The notes: a model not told the origin generated them from the sequence alone. A DNA stretch of 64,000 nucleotides from Xenorhabdus kozodoii (GCF_002632875.1 NZ_NJCX01000006.1:12663-76662), one strand, 5' to 3'; positions 1 through 9,855 are shown, counted from the first letter of the stretch. A program made the numbers and translations.

Positions 1-90
1 CTGAACACATTAATGTTGCTATCCGAGTATACCCCCGAGGAACTGACCCTCTTAGCCGCAAGAGCATTGGGTCAGCTCGGAGATGTGTAG
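1..90 (+). mobile_element. C-terminal end of an unidentified ORF, possibly a transposase
   Basis: A plus-strand frame is open from the window edge to a TAG at 88-90. Its 29 residues look protein-like (a helix with Tyr-Thr-Pro-Glu-Glu and Leu-rich sequence, ending Gly-Gln-Leu-Gly-Asp-Val). It stops just where the neighbouring receptor gene loses homology to its family. The simplest reading is the 3' end of an insertion sequence that entered the receptor gene, with the element ending near base 95. I do not recognise the family, and only the terminus is visible. Confidence 0.35.
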
Positions 91-94
91 ATAC

Positions 95-1405
95 CTATGC
101 TTTGGTGGCAGAGAGATAAAAGCGGCTATCAGGTGTCAATTGCCAGCCCAGGGCTGCCTTAGGGATAAATTCGTTGCTGGAAACTTGGTTATCAAAAGCA
201 CCAATCTGCATGATGTCAGATCCTAAATAGTCGATCTGAGATTTTTCATGAGATAAACGACCACCAAGGGTAAGATCCCATTGAGACGTAATGGGCAATT
301 TAACTTCGCCAAATAGGGCGAGCGATTTTCCTTTGATTTTGTTACGTGCACCATTATAGCTAGTATGATGCGTGTTAGTTTCATCTGAGAACCAACCACC
401 AAGAACACTGGTCATCCTATTTAAATAGTTGGAATTTAAACGCAACTCTTGGGTTGTGGCATGATGTTTCTCTTTCCATTTACCCCCGATAAAGTCACGA
501 AAAATGTCGCGATCTTGATAAGCAGTAACACTGGTCAGTACGTTGTTACCAAAATCATATTCAGCCTTGAGTGCATAGCTGTCTACGCGCCGTGTTAAAT
601 CTGGGATAGAACCATTATATTCTTTCCGACGGAACTGTTCGTCGGTTAAGTAAATCTCTTTGTGTGAGTTGAGATCTTCATGAGCAAAGCTCAGTTCAGC
701 ACTGAAAGGGGAATCTTCCGGCGCAAATGCCAGTTTTCCTTTACCGAGCCAGGTCTTGCTGGAGTCAATATTTTTAGCGCCACGATTTGGATCATCAAGT
801 TGTCCTGGTTCTTTTACCCAGCGTAGGCTCATGCTGCCATAGAGAATATCTTCAACCAGAGGCATTGAACCGCTGAAAGAACCTCCCTGTTTAAACTTAG
901 AATAGTTACCAGAAAGGTTAAGCCAAGGGCCTTCTTTAGGAGAACGAGTGATGATATTGATAACACCAGCTTGGGCATTCCCACCATATAAGGTGCTCTG
1001 GGGACCACGTAATAATTCTACACGTTCGACATTGATCAGTTCTTGTGTCAGAAACTGGTGATCCTGAGGAACGCCATCAACATAAATACGAATGGAAGGG
1101 GAATAGTAATCAGGTGAACTGATACCCCGAATTGTGGTTGCCGAGTAGGCGCGGTTACCGCGGGTGCGGATTTGTAAGCCAGGGAAAGCACGTTCAAGAT
1201 CCTGCACTTGGGTGATACCCGCTTGCTCAAGTTCCTCGCCAGTTTTTACCAAAATGCTGCCGTTAACTTTATTTAATGCTTCTGCCCGTTTGTTAGCTGT
1301 CACAATCAAAACATCCTCTGTGGCTTCGGGTGAATGCTCCGCCCAGACCACAACAGGTGAAAGCAGGCAACATAAGACAGACGCTTTAGCATATTTTTTT
1401 TTCAT
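95..1405 (-). pseudogene. Truncated TonB-dependent siderophore receptor, FyuA-like
   Basis: N-terminal two thirds of an outer-membrane ferric-siderophore receptor of the yersiniabactin/pesticin receptor type. The start at 1405 opens a signal peptide (Lys-rich, then Leu/Val core, ending VVWA). A TonB box (DVLIVTA, about residue 31) follows, then the plug domain with the family signatures YVDGVPQ, VELLRGPQSTLYGG and GVINIITR, then beta-barrel strands. Full-length relatives have about 670 residues; this frame stops at TAG after 436, in the middle of the barrel. The last residues (FYLSATKA) match a conserved barrel strand usually followed by Tyr-Lys-Pro. None of the three minus-strand frames beyond the break continues it, so this is a junction rather than a frameshift. 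An incomplete barrel should not function. A Fur box lies upstream, and an AraC-type regulator is divergent. Confidence 0.85.
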
Positions 1406-1544
1406 AAATACTCTTTATGCCTTTCCAAGTTATATTTTAAAAAGGTCAAATGTGGTAAATCCGAAAACATATCTAGTGAAATTAACGGGAATAGCAAAGG
1501 AGAGCTAACGGGATAGGGACAAAAGTAGCGCGATACGTACTATT

Positions 1545-1563
1545 GATAATGATTCTCATTAAT
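1545..1563. promoter_or_regulatory. Fur box between receptor and AraC-type regulator
   Basis: GATAATGATTCTCATTAAT matches the 19-bp Fur consensus GATAATGATAATCATTATC at 15 positions by eye. It contains the perfect dyad AATGA-TTC-TCATT. It lies in the shared 5' region of the receptor (start 1405) and the AraC-type gene (start 1708), where iron-dependent repression of both would be expected. Binding itself is inferred. Confidence 0.8.
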
Positions 1564-1707
1564 GGTAAATTGCGTGATATTCACATTGGTATATAAATAT
1601 ATAAAATAAAAGAATAATGCCTTTAACGCGCACAACATGCTGTTTTTATTTTGGAAAGCGTTTTTTTGAAATGGTTGGCGTCTGGTGCTGATTTTACAGG
1701 GGATTTC

Positions 1708-2706
1708 ATGAAGACGATCTATAGCGAGACATTGGGGATTTTCGCGACGGACCATTGCAATAATAGGCGTTCATCCGTAGAGGAAAATAATACAAGGCCT
1801 TCATTGCTGACAGAGGAGTTATCCGATGGGATTCACATCAACCGTATCTATCTTGAATTAAGTAAGGATTTTACAGAATATTGTGAAGGGCCACCAACAG
1901 TGTCAATCGCCTTTATTCTCAGCGGGAAGGGAAAAATGGCTATTGAGAATGGCAAGGTTTTAGATATTAATCCGGGAACGATGATATTTTTTTATTCGCC
2001 TACGAAGACGCGTGGTATGAATTTCTTTGGTTGCGGAACCTGGCGAATTCTTGATATCCGTTTCTCTCTGAACGAAATTGAAGCTCAGGAGTTGCCATCT
2101 TTTGCCAAATTAACGGCGGGTTTTGAAAAAAATGCGAGTTATAGCGATGCCTTAATGATGTCTAGCCCTATCTATCCCCCCTTTATGCAGATAGTTAATC
2201 AAATAGAAGAATGTCAATTAACTGGCAGTGTCAGAAAGGTTTATTTAAAAGCCAAGGCATTAGAAATTCTTGCTTGTGTGACTGCCCAAATTTACGATTG
2301 CCAATTTAATGTGATTAGCGGTTTGCAGCGGCGTGCTGTCTATAATGCGATAAAAATAATTAATAGCGATTATCATTATCCTTGGACGATAAAATCGTTA
2401 TCAAGAGCCGTGGGTTTGAATGAGCGTAAATTAAAAGAGGGATTCCGTGCGGTTGTTTTCCGTACTTTCCACCAGTATCTGGAAAACGTCCGTATGACCA
2501 CAGCAGAAGATTTGTTGAAGAAAGGAATGAGTGTCATTGAGGTCGCAGCCGCAGTGGGTTATTCCAGCCCAAGTCATTTTTCTAAACGTTTTCGGCAACA
2601 TTACTTAATCAACCCTAAAACATGGCAAGCAAAATATGCTGTGAATCACACGTTACGGAAAGACAATATCACAACGGAAAAGGAATTACAGGAAATATCC
2701 CCGTAA
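1708..2706 (+). CDS. AraC-family regulator, PchR/YbtA-like
   Basis: 332-residue transcriptional regulator. The C-terminal 100 residues form the AraC-type double helix-turn-helix, with the second helix pair visible as VIEVAAAVGYSSPSHFSKRFRQHY. The N-terminal part resembles the effector domains of siderophore-responsive activators such as PchR, AlcR and YbtA. I chose ATG 1708 over a TTG at 1651 because AGGGGAT precedes it at good spacing. It is divergent from a FyuA-like receptor across a Fur box, the usual layout for a ferric-siderophore-sensing activator of its own receptor; this role is inferred. Oddly, its last codons (Ile-Ser-Pro-stop) lie inside the degenerate terminal CRISPR repeat, so the present C-terminus was set by the array. 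The HTH domain is complete, so the protein may still work. Confidence 0.85.
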   Translation: MKTIYSETLGIFATDHCNNRRSSVEENNTRPSLLTEELSDGIHINRIYLELSKDFTEYCEGPPTVSIAFILSGKGKMAIENGKVLDINPGTMIFFYSPTKTRGMNFFGCGTWRILDIRFSLNEIEAQELPSFAKLTAGFEKNASYSDALMMSSPIYPPFMQIVNQIEECQLTGSVRKVYLKAKALEILACVTAQIYDCQFNVISGLQRRAVYNAIKIINSDYHYPWTIKSLSRAVGLNERKLKEGFRAVVFRTFHQYLENVRMTTAEDLLKKGMSVIEVAAAVGYSSPSHFSKRFRQHYLINPKTWQAKYAVNHTLRKDNITTEKELQEISP

Positions 2707-3268
2707 GCACGGGGAACACTGGCGCAGCCGTATCGGGACGGGGAAAGGCACCGGTTTATCCCCGTAAGCACGGGGAACACGGGTCTAAACAGTAGGTAGT
2801 GTGCTGTTCCGACGGTTTATCCCCGTAAGCACGGGGAACACCAGCAGTATGGACGTTAAGCACAAAACCGATGCGGTTTATCCCCGTAAGCACGGGGAAC
2901 ACTTCGAGACTCTCCAATGTAGGGCGCAATGTATCGGTTTATCCCCGTAAGCACGGGGAACACCTGTGTTAAAATAAACACAAAACGTTTTAATTCGGTT
3001 TATCCCCGTAAGCACGGGGAACACCACATCGATAGACAGTTGCACAGAACTGTTTTCGGTTTATCCCCGTAAGCACGGGGAACACGGATTGCTCAACGCG
3101 CTGGATCATCATGGTATCGGTTTATCCCCGTAAGCACGGGGAACACGCTCAGACACCTGATTCACGACGTTGAAGTGGCGGTTTATCCCCGTAAGCACGG
3201 GGAACACCTCAATCGTACCGGTCAGAATGCGGTTTCTGGCGGTTTATCCCCGTAAGCACGGGGAACAC
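2691..3268 (-). CRISPR. Type I-E CRISPR array, 10 repeats and 9 spacers
   Basis: Ten 29-bp repeats start at 2691, 2752, 2813, 2874, 2935, 2996, 3057, 3118, 3179 and 3240, a strict 61-bp period with nine 32-bp spacers. The plus strand reads CGGTTTATCCCCGTAAGCAC then GGGGAACAC. Reversed, it gives the stem-loop and the ATAAACCG 5' handle of type I-E repeats, so transcription runs on the minus strand from a leader above 3268. Repeats 2-10 are identical; the one at 2691 differs at 4 of its first 5 plus-strand bases, as expected for the oldest, trailer-end repeat. No cas gene is in the window, so the Cas proteins would have to act from elsewhere. The array converges on the AraC-type gene and overlaps its last 16 bases. 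Confidence 0.97.
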
Positions 3269-3345
3269 TCTAACGTTATCCGTTTGTTTTATAACAAATT
3301 TTTCAAGCGTAAAAATTCTACCATTTTTTCAGCCTATAATTCAGT
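3269..3345 (-). promoter_or_regulatory. CRISPR leader
   Basis: AT-rich sequence directly before the first (newest) repeat, read on the minus strand. It contains TGGTAGA followed by a T/A-rich run and ends GGATAACGTTAGA at the repeat. This recalls the E. coli K-12 type I-E leader, which carries TGGTAGA and ends in GTTTAGA. It is expected to hold the array promoter and the IHF-assisted spacer-integration site, but I could not place an exact IHF site or -10 box. Bases 3346-3581 hold nothing else I recognise. Confidence 0.65.
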
Positions 3346-3581
3346 AAAATTTTTGCTTTTATTTTTCCCGATTCTTCCTCTGCAATACAGATCGCATTTC
3401 ATCCATATTTTTAATTTTCATCTATCAAATTGTGAAATCTCCATCATGGTAATCTCAATCATTACTTGCTGGCGTTTGATGATCGTCAGACAACATAAAA
3501 GGCAGGAATAGGAATCGAACAAATAGAATTGAGAAAATTGCTCTGATAAGGCTGAATTAGAAAGGTATTAAAGGAGCCTTT

Positions 3582-3665
3582 ATGACCCCTTTAGGGCAAA
3601 CGTTAATACTCTCTGTAAAAAGGGTCTTTCTTACTCAGGCTCTATGCTGGGTTTTAACAACCTGA
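3582..3665 (+). CDS. Candidate 27-residue small protein with a perfect ribosome binding site
   Basis: AAGGAG lies 5 bases before ATG 3582, opening a 27-codon frame: Met-Thr-Pro-Leu-Gly, a mixed hydrophobic body with Lys-Arg, and a C-terminus ending in Leu-Thr-Thr. It runs antisense into the 3' end of dsbB. The only evidence is the ribosome binding site; I do not recognise the peptide, and chance is a fair explanation. Confidence 0.2.
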   Translation: MTPLGQTLILSVKRVFLTQALCWVLTT

Positions 3666-4153
3666 CTCACCAGCACCAATATGCCCACCAGTAAATAGAC
3701 CGCAAAAATACCAATCAACCATTGTGGCATATCCAGCGTTAAAAACGCCCACTGTTTCATCGAACAATCACCAAACGCCTGAAACACCGAAGGTAGCCAA
3801 TCGTTCAACGGTAACCAAGAGGGGAACTGGACAAAAAACTCACATGTATTAAACGGGGAAGGGTATAACTGCATCATGGTGTGATCCCATGCCAGTTGTA
3901 AACCTTGCCATGCGCTGTAAATCCACAGCAAGATCGCCAACCAGCGCAAAGGCGTTTTAGGCGCAATTGCCCCTAGCAGCGCAGCCCCTAAAATACCAAA
4001 CAGTGCAGCACGCTCGTAAATGCACATGACACAGGGCTGTAACTGCATGACATGTTGGAAATAGAGCGCGGTTACTTCCAGAATAAGAGCGGTCAACGCC
4101 ATCAATAACCATGCGCCTCGCCCTTGGGAACGCTGTTTTAAGAATTGAAACAT
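3635..4153 (-). CDS. dsbB: Disulfide bond formation protein B
   Basis: Inner-membrane quinone reductase that re-oxidises DsbA during periplasmic disulfide formation. The 172-residue protein has four membrane segments. The two redox pairs sit at E. coli positions: Cys41-Val-Met-Cys44 in the first periplasmic loop, and Cys104 with Cys130 in the second. I placed the start at the Met beginning [15 protein letters not shown], which aligns with the E. coli N-terminus; an upstream in-frame ATG at 4186 would add 11 residues without support. It lies downstream of nhaB in the same direction, as in E. coli, but a terminator hairpin separates them. Confidence 0.97.
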   Translation of the reverse strand: MFQFLKQRSQGRGAWLLMALTALILEVTALYFQHVMQLQPCVMCIYERAALFGILGAALLGAIAPKTPLRWLAILLWIYSAWQGLQLAWDHTMMQLYPSPFNTCEFFVQFPSWLPLNDWLPSVFQAFGDCSMKQWAFLTLDMPQWLIGIFAVYLLVGILVLVSQVVKTQHRA

Positions 4154-4272
4154 TTTCTTTTCTTCCCATCTTTTCAAGATAAACAATTGGCTTATTGTGC
4201 CGTTTCATTAACGATAAAAAAATAAAATTAAAATCAACTGAGCCATTTTTTCCGAGAAGTGATTAATAAAAG

Positions 4273-4302
4273 CCGGATAGTATGTAAAACCACACTATCC
4301 GG
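4273..4302 (-). terminator. Terminator after nhaB
   Basis: Nine-base perfect stem CCGGATAGT/ACTATCCGG with a 12-base loop. On the minus strand it is followed by GCTTTTATT. It separates nhaB from dsbB, so dsbB probably has its own promoter or depends on read-through. Confidence 0.7.
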
Positions 4303-4326
4303 TAGGTCGATCATCTCAGTTAATAA

Positions 4327-5871
4327 TTATAGTGGGGTGATTAAACCGAGTTTGACGAAATATTCAGTGGCTGGTACTAACCAGAATTCCACACATAACA
4401 GCCCCACCAGTGTCATCACAACCGTATAAGGCAGAGCCATCATGACCATACGACCATAAGAGAGACGGATCAACGGGGACAGGGCGGAAGTCAGTAGGAA
4501 TAGGAATGCGGCCTGCCCATTAGGAGTTGCTACAGACGGCAGATTCGTCCCTGTGTTGATAGCAACAGCCAAATATTCATATTGTTGCTGTGAAATCAAA
4601 CCGCTCTTTAGGGCAATCAACGCTTCATTAATATAAACCGTACCGACGAAGACGTTGTCAGAAACTGTGGAGAGTAAGCCGTTGAATAAATAGAACAAGG
4701 AAAGCTGTGAAGCAGGTGAAGATTGCAAAACAAATTGAATAAATGGGGTGAATAATTGCTGATCAACAATTACGGCAACCACAGAGAAGAACACGGTTAG
4801 CAATGCAGTAAACGGTAAGGCTTCCTCAAATGCTTTACCCAGCGCGTGTTCTTCAGTGACGCCGCAGAATGCCGTCGCCAAAATAATGACTGATAGGCCA
4901 ATCAAACCCACTTCGGCCAAATGAAAAGCCAGTGCCACAATCAGCCAAATTCCGATCAATGCCTGAACAAAAAGCTGAGCTTTTTCTTGGCGAGTGCGTT
5001 TTTCGCTGGCCTTTTGGTTATAATTTTCCAGGACAGAACGCACACGCTCAGGCAACTCAGCGCCATAACCAAACAGTTTAAAATGCTCGACCAGCAAACA
5101 GATCAGTAAGCCACAAATAAACACCGGAATGGTGACTGGCGACATTCGAAGAAAAAATGTGGCAAAGTCCCAGCCGACGTGTTTGGCAATAATCAGGTTT
5201 TGCGGTTCACCAACCATAGTCATCACGCCACCCAAAGCGGTACCAACTCCCGCATGCATCATCAGGCTGCGCAGAAATGCACGGAACTGTTCCAGCGTCT
5301 GTCTTTTATCTTCACTGTCAATGAACTTATCATCATTCAGTTCAGCGCTGTCATTGTGGGAAAGAAATTGGTGATAGATAGCATAAAACCCGACTGAAAC
5401 ACTGATAACTACTGCAATTACGGTCAGGGCATCAAGGAAAGCGGATAAGAAAGCACTCGCCAGACAGAATGCCAGTGCCAGCATTTTTTTGGAACGGATA
5501 TTTAACAGCAGTTTTGTGAAAACAAACAGCAATAATTGTTTCATAAAGTAAATGCCTGCAACCATGAAAATCAACAGTAAAATGACTTCCAAATTGTTGG
5601 CAATTTCATGGCCTATTTGCTTTGGTGAAGTCATTCCAATGATGACGGCTTCAATGGCGAGTATCCCCCCAGGTTGCAGAGGGTAGCATTTTAATGCCAT
5701 TGCCAGTGTGAAGATAAACTCAATAACGAGCATCCAACCAGCAACAAAGGGGCTAACAAAGAAATAGACCAGTGGATTAACGATCAGAAAAACAATGATA
5801 GCGAGTTTGTACCAATCCGGCGAGTTGCCGAGAAAGTTTTTCATCACTGCACGTCGGATACTGATTTCCAT
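4327..5871 (-). CDS. nhaB: Na+/H+ antiporter NhaB
   Basis: Inner-membrane sodium/proton antiporter for Na+ extrusion and pH homeostasis. At 514 residues it is almost the same length as E. coli NhaB (513), with about a dozen hydrophobic segments. Strongly conserved blocks include [36 protein letters not shown] and the [20 protein letters not shown] region. The start is the Met of MEISIRRAV, matching the E. coli N-terminus; the frame opens four codons earlier. It is divergent from fadR and upstream of dsbB, the standard enterobacterial order. Confidence 0.97.
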   Translation of the reverse strand: MEISIRRAVMKNFLGNSPDWYKLAIIVFLIVNPLVYFFVSPFVAGWMLVIEFIFTLAMALKCYPLQPGGILAIEAVIIGMTSPKQIGHEIANNLEVILLLIFMVAGIYFMKQLLLFVFTKLLLNIRSKKMLALAFCLASAFLSAFLDALTVIAVVISVSVGFYAIYHQFLSHNDSAELNDDKFIDSEDKRQTLEQFRAFLRSLMMHAGVGTALGGVMTMVGEPQNLIIAKHVGWDFATFFLRMSPVTIPVFICGLLICLLVEHFKLFGYGAELPERVRSVLENYNQKASEKRTRQEKAQLFVQALIGIWLIVALAFHLAEVGLIGLSVIILATAFCGVTEEHALGKAFEEALPFTALLTVFFSVVAVIVDQQLFTPFIQFVLQSSPASQLSLFYLFNGLLSTVSDNVFVGTVYINEALIALKSGLISQQQYEYLAVAINTGTNLPSVATPNGQAAFLFLLTSALSPLIRLSYGRMVMMALPYTVVMTLVGLLCVEFWLVPATEYFVKLGLITPL

Positions 5872-6140
5872 TATTATTAACATTCCTCTTTGTAAATAGG
5901 TGAAAAAAATCTAAGTCGCTATAAATCCAAACAACATATCGAAACATGTTGGTATAGTACGCTCAACCTGATAGCAATTTAAGGGCATTAGCTCATAATT
6001 AATCCACGAATAATTGCATTTTTATGAGCCCTTTCACCCTTTCACGGTTTATCGAGCAGGCAACTATGTCGCACAGGCACATTCTGGTATGATCAAGAGC
6101 TATTATTAGCCAAGAAAACTGCTTTGGAATAATTAAAATT

Positions 6141-6860
6141 ATGGTAATTAAGGCTCAAAGTCCTGCGAGTTTCGCGGAAGAGTATATCATTGAAAGTATT
6201 TGGAATAATCGCTTTCCTCCCGGCACGATACTGCCAGCAGAACGTGAATTATCTGAATTGATCGGTGTCACCCGCACAACCTTGCGTGAAGTGTTGCAGC
6301 GCCTTGCCCGTGATGGTTGGTTGACTATCCAACATGGGAAACCCACCAAGGTTAATAATTTTTGGGAAACATCCGGCCTGAATATTCTGGAAACTTTGGC
6401 GCGCCTTGATCATGATCGCGTTCCCCAGTTGATTGATAACCTATTGGCGGTGCGCACGAATATCGCAGCCATCTTTATCCGTACCGCATTCAGGAACAAT
6501 CCTGAAAAATCATTGGAAATTCTGGCGGAAAAAGAAAGAGTGGCAGATACCGCTGAGGCTTTCAGCTCTGTGGATTATGACATTTTCCGTGGCCTGGCTT
6601 TTGCGTCAGGAAACCCAATTTATGGTTTGATTATTAATGGGCTAAGAGGGTTGTATACCCGCGTTGGTCGTTATTATTTTTCCAGCCCTGAAGCGCGTAA
6701 GCTAGCATTGAATTTCTACCAGCAATTAAGTTCACTATGCCGGGAAAAATCCTATGACAATATCATGGATTGTGTGCGTAATTATGGTAAAGAGAGTGGT
6801 ATTATCTGGCATGGTATGCAAAGTATTATGATCAATGAATTGACGGAAAGATCGAATTAA
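6141..6860 (+). CDS. fadR: Fatty acid metabolism regulator FadR
   Basis: GntR-family transcription factor that represses fatty-acid degradation genes and activates unsaturated fatty-acid synthesis (fabA/fabB) until it binds long-chain acyl-CoA. Its 239 residues equal the E. coli length. The winged helix is residues about 10-75, with the recognition region [20 protein letters not shown]. The C-terminal helical domain binds acyl-CoA. Start ATG 6141 agrees with the family N-terminus (MVIKAQSPA). It is divergent from nhaB across about 270 bases. Confidence 0.97.
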   Translation: MVIKAQSPASFAEEYIIESIWNNRFPPGTILPAERELSELIGVTRTTLREVLQRLARDGWLTIQHGKPTKVNNFWETSGLNILETLARLDHDRVPQLIDNLLAVRTNIAAIFIRTAFRNNPEKSLEILAEKERVADTAEAFSSVDYDIFRGLAFASGNPIYGLIINGLRGLYTRVGRYYFSSPEARKLALNFYQQLSSLCREKSYDNIMDCVRNYGKESGIIWHGMQSIMINELTERSN

Positions 6861-7442
6861 CGCAAGCACTTCTTAAGCGGGCTAAACACTTCGTTTTTTG
6901 ACTACCTCTCACGATTAGTTGTATTTATTTACCCCAGTTATGTAGTTGTATCATGGTTTGGTCATATGATGCGTAATCATATGATGCCGAATTATCTATA
7001 TTTCTGGGGCAATTCCCTAATCATCGCTTCATACATGTGGGCTATTTTTAACCCTTCCAACTGTGTAATCCAATTTTTTAAATTATTATTCTACTTAATT
7101 AAGAGTGAAATTATACAAAATTCTATAAATTTTAATTTATTTGGGTTTTTATAAAAACTGATTTTGTGAATGCAATGTTTCTTTTTAGCCATAAAAATGA
7201 CTCTGTCAGGTAGAGGTTAAGGGGGGTAAACAGAATTTTTATCTATTTTAATTAATTAAATTTTAATGATTTTTTAAGGTTAAATCCATTTTTTGACGAG
7301 ATGTGTTTTTCGCAAGTTGTAATATAAATGTGACTTAAATCCTAAAAGTTAATTAATTGTGTCGCAGTCTATTATTCTGTATTGGATTTTTGTGATTAGC
7401 ATATTATGCTTGAAAATGTCACTTACCAGTAGGGGGGATAGA
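6861..7442 (+). other. Intergenic region fadR-dadA, no gene seen
   Basis: 582 AT-rich bases. A 62-codon plus-strand frame near 6966 lacks a ribosome binding site and protein-like composition. The last 200 bases should hold the dadAX promoter. A weak CRP-like half-site (TGTGA near 7330) is present, but I could not define an operator. I see no terminator after fadR. Confidence 0.5.
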
Positions 7443-8744
7443 ATGAAGATCCTTATTTTAGGCAGCGGTGTTATTGGCGTAACCAGTGCATGGTATCTCG
7501 CACAGGAAGGCCATGAAGTTATTGTCGTTGATCGCCAACATAGTGCAGCGGAAGAAACGAGCGCGGCTAATGCCGGCCAAATCTCACCAGGGTATGCAAC
7601 GCCTTGGGGGGCACCCGGTATCCCACTGAAAGCCATAAAGTGGATGTTTCAACGTCATGCCCCTTTTGCTATTCGCCCTGATGGCTCTTTGTTTCAATTA
7701 CGCTGGATGTGGCAAATGCTGCGCAATTGTGATGCAAACCATTACGCGATGAATAAAAGCCGGATGGTACGGTTAGCCGAATATAGCCGGGATTGTATTA
7801 AACAGTTAAGAGCTGATACGGGGATCCAATATGAAGGGCGTCAGGGGGGAACCCTGCAATTGTTCAGAACCACCCAGCAATTTGATAATGCCGCCAATGA
7901 TATCAAAGTATTAGAGCAAGAAGGTGTTCCCTATCAATTATTGACTGCGGAACAATTGGCTACGGTGGAGCCGGCACTGGCCAATGCTTCCCATAAACTA
8001 ACAGGAGGATTGCAATTACCCAATGATGAAACGGGGGATTGTCAGATTTTTACCAAAACGCTGGCTAAAATGGCGGAAGACGCTGGCGTGAAGTTTATCT
8101 TCAATAAGCAAGTCAAACAAATTTTGATGGACGGGAATAAAGTGACAGGTATTCAATGTGATGATGGCATCATGACAGCGGATCACTATGTGGTCGCGAT
8201 GGGCGCTTATTCCACGGAATTATTGAAAGATCGGGTTAAAATTCCGGTTTATCCGTTAAAAGGTTATTCGTTGACGATGCCCATCATGGACGAATCAAAA
8301 GCGCCTGTCTCAACTGTGCTGGATGAAACGTATAAGATTGCTATTACACGTTTTAATCATCGTATTCGCGTTGGTGGGATGGCGGAAGTGGTTGGCTTTA
8401 ATTTGAAGGTTCTCCAGGATCGCTGCGAAACGTTAAAAATGGTTGTGCGGGATCTCTACCACGACGGTGGTAATATTGCGAAGGCTTCATTTTGGACGGG
8501 CTTGCGCCCTATGACGCCGGATGGGACTCCTATTGTGGGGCCAACCCAATATGCGAATCTTTATTTAAATACCGGTCATGGAACACTCGGTTGGACGATG
8601 GCCTGTGGTTCAGGGAAGTTATTGGCTGATTTAATCTCTGGCAAAAAGCCTGATATTGCGGCAGATGATCTCTCTGTATTCAGATACGTTGATGGCTTCA
8701 ATATTAAGGTGTCTCCAGTGAAGCCACATTTGCACACTGCATAA
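7443..8744 (+). CDS. dadA: D-amino acid dehydrogenase small subunit
   Basis: Membrane-associated flavoprotein that oxidises D-alanine and other D-amino acids to 2-oxo acids plus ammonia, passing electrons to the respiratory chain. 433 residues against 432 in E. coli. The dinucleotide-binding motif GSGVIG lies at residues 7-12, followed by the DAO-fold core and a C-terminal [14 protein letters not shown] / [12 protein letters not shown]-binding block. An upstream in-frame start at 7359 would add 28 residues and break the alignment; ATG 7443 follows a G-rich Shine-Dalgarno (AGGGGGGATA). dadX follows 27 bases later, so the two form one operon for alanine catabolism. Confidence 0.96.
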   Translation: MKILILGSGVIGVTSAWYLAQEGHEVIVVDRQHSAAEETSAANAGQISPGYATPWGAPGIPLKAIKWMFQRHAPFAIRPDGSLFQLRWMWQMLRNCDANHYAMNKSRMVRLAEYSRDCIKQLRADTGIQYEGRQGGTLQLFRTTQQFDNAANDIKVLEQEGVPYQLLTAEQLATVEPALANASHKLTGGLQLPNDETGDCQIFTKTLAKMAEDAGVKFIFNKQVKQILMDGNKVTGIQCDDGIMTADHYVVAMGAYSTELLKDRVKIPVYPLKGYSLTMPIMDESKAPVSTVLDETYKIAITRFNHRIRVGGMAEVVGFNLKVLQDRCETLKMVVRDLYHDGGNIAKASFWTGLRPMTPDGTPIVGPTQYANLYLNTGHGTLGWTMACGSGKLLADLISGKKPDIAADDLSVFRYVDGFNIKVSPVKPHLHTA

Positions 8745-8771
8745 ATTAATAAACTATAAAAAGGGGTCGTA

Positions 8772-9839
8772 ATGCCACGTCCTATTTTGGCGACGATCCA
8801 TCTCGATGCATTGCGCCATAATTTGTCGGTTATTCGCCAACAAGTGGGTAACAGTAAAATTTGGTCGGTAGTAAAAGCGAATGCGTATGGGCATGGATTG
8901 GACAGAATATGGCAATCACTCATGCAGACGGATGGATTTGCACTGCTTGACATGAATGAAGCTATTTATTTAAGGGAGCAGGGATGGCAAGGGCCAATCT
9001 TGCTATTGGAAGGCTTTTTCGAACCTGCGGATTTGCACATTATCAATAAGTACCGTTTGACAACCGCAGTACATAGTTATTGGCAACTCGATGAGATAGC
9101 AAAAAACCAATTAGATAACCCCATTGATATTTATTTGAAACTCAATAGCGGTATGAATCGATTAGGGTTCACACCAAAAGCATATCCGCAGATAGTTTCA
9201 AGAGTAAGAGGCATTAAAAATATTCGGTCAGTGACCTTAATGACCCATTTTGCCAATTCGGACAATGAAGTGGGTATTGACGAACAGTTTGCGGTGATTG
9301 AACGTCTGCAAATGAATTCACTTCCTCATTGTCTGGCGAATTCTGGCGCGGTGTTGTGGCATCCGAAAACACATGGCGATTGGGTGCGGCCGGGGATTAT
9401 TCTTTATGGCGCATCACCGAGTGGAAGGTGGCGTGATATTGCTGATATTGGGTTGCAACCCGCCATGATGTTGCAAAGTGAAATCATTGCAATACATGAG
9501 CTTCCCAAAGGCGAAAAAATTGGCTATGGCAGCCGCTATACGACCGAGAAACCTATGCGTGTCGGTACAGTTGCCTGTGGTTATGCGGATGGATATCCAC
9601 GACATGCGCCAACGGGAACACCTGTTATGGTTGATGGTGTTTGTACCCAGTTATTGGGGGCTATATCAATGGATATGATGACGGTTGATTTGACTCCGTG
9701 CCCCCAGGCAAACATAGGCAGTATTGTCGAATTGTGGGGAAAAAATCTACCCGTAGATGAAGTCGCAAAATCAGCAGGAACCATTGGTTATGAGCTTTTA
9801 TGTGCTTTAGCGAAGCGTGTTCCTGTTACTGTCGTTTAA
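8772..9839 (+). CDS. dadX: Catabolic alanine racemase
   Basis: PLP enzyme converting L-alanine to D-alanine as substrate for DadA; the D-alanine can also feed peptidoglycan. 355 residues, the family length. The PLP lysine is Lys35 in VVKANAYGHG. The catalytic tyrosine of the opposite face is in GYGSRY, near residue 252. The C-terminal beta domain contains CGYADGYPR and MDMMTVD. Its place directly after dadA identifies it as the catabolic isozyme rather than the housekeeping Alr. Confidence 0.95.
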   Translation: MPRPILATIHLDALRHNLSVIRQQVGNSKIWSVVKANAYGHGLDRIWQSLMQTDGFALLDMNEAIYLREQGWQGPILLLEGFFEPADLHIINKYRLTTAVHSYWQLDEIAKNQLDNPIDIYLKLNSGMNRLGFTPKAYPQIVSRVRGIKNIRSVTLMTHFANSDNEVGIDEQFAVIERLQMNSLPHCLANSGAVLWHPKTHGDWVRPGIILYGASPSGRWRDIADIGLQPAMMLQSEIIAIHELPKGEKIGYGSRYTTEKPMRVGTVACGYADGYPRHAPTGTPVMVDGVCTQLLGAISMDMMTVDLTPCPQANIGSIVELWGKNLPVDEVAKSAGTIGYELLCALAKRVPVTVV

Positions 9840-9855
9840 TCCATGATTTAAAATT

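Noticed and set aside
95-110. Simple frameshift as cause of the short receptor
   Set aside because: None of the three minus-strand frames beyond 95 gives the expected Tyr-Lys-Pro continuation, so sequence was replaced rather than shifted.
2720-3239. Self-targeting spacers within the window
   Set aside because: By eye no spacer matches another part of this window; a full search was not possible.
3170-3511. 113-codon plus-strand frame across the last CRISPR repeats and leader
   Set aside because: Its N-terminal half is translated repeat and spacer sequence and the rest is the AT-rich leader; no ribosome binding site.
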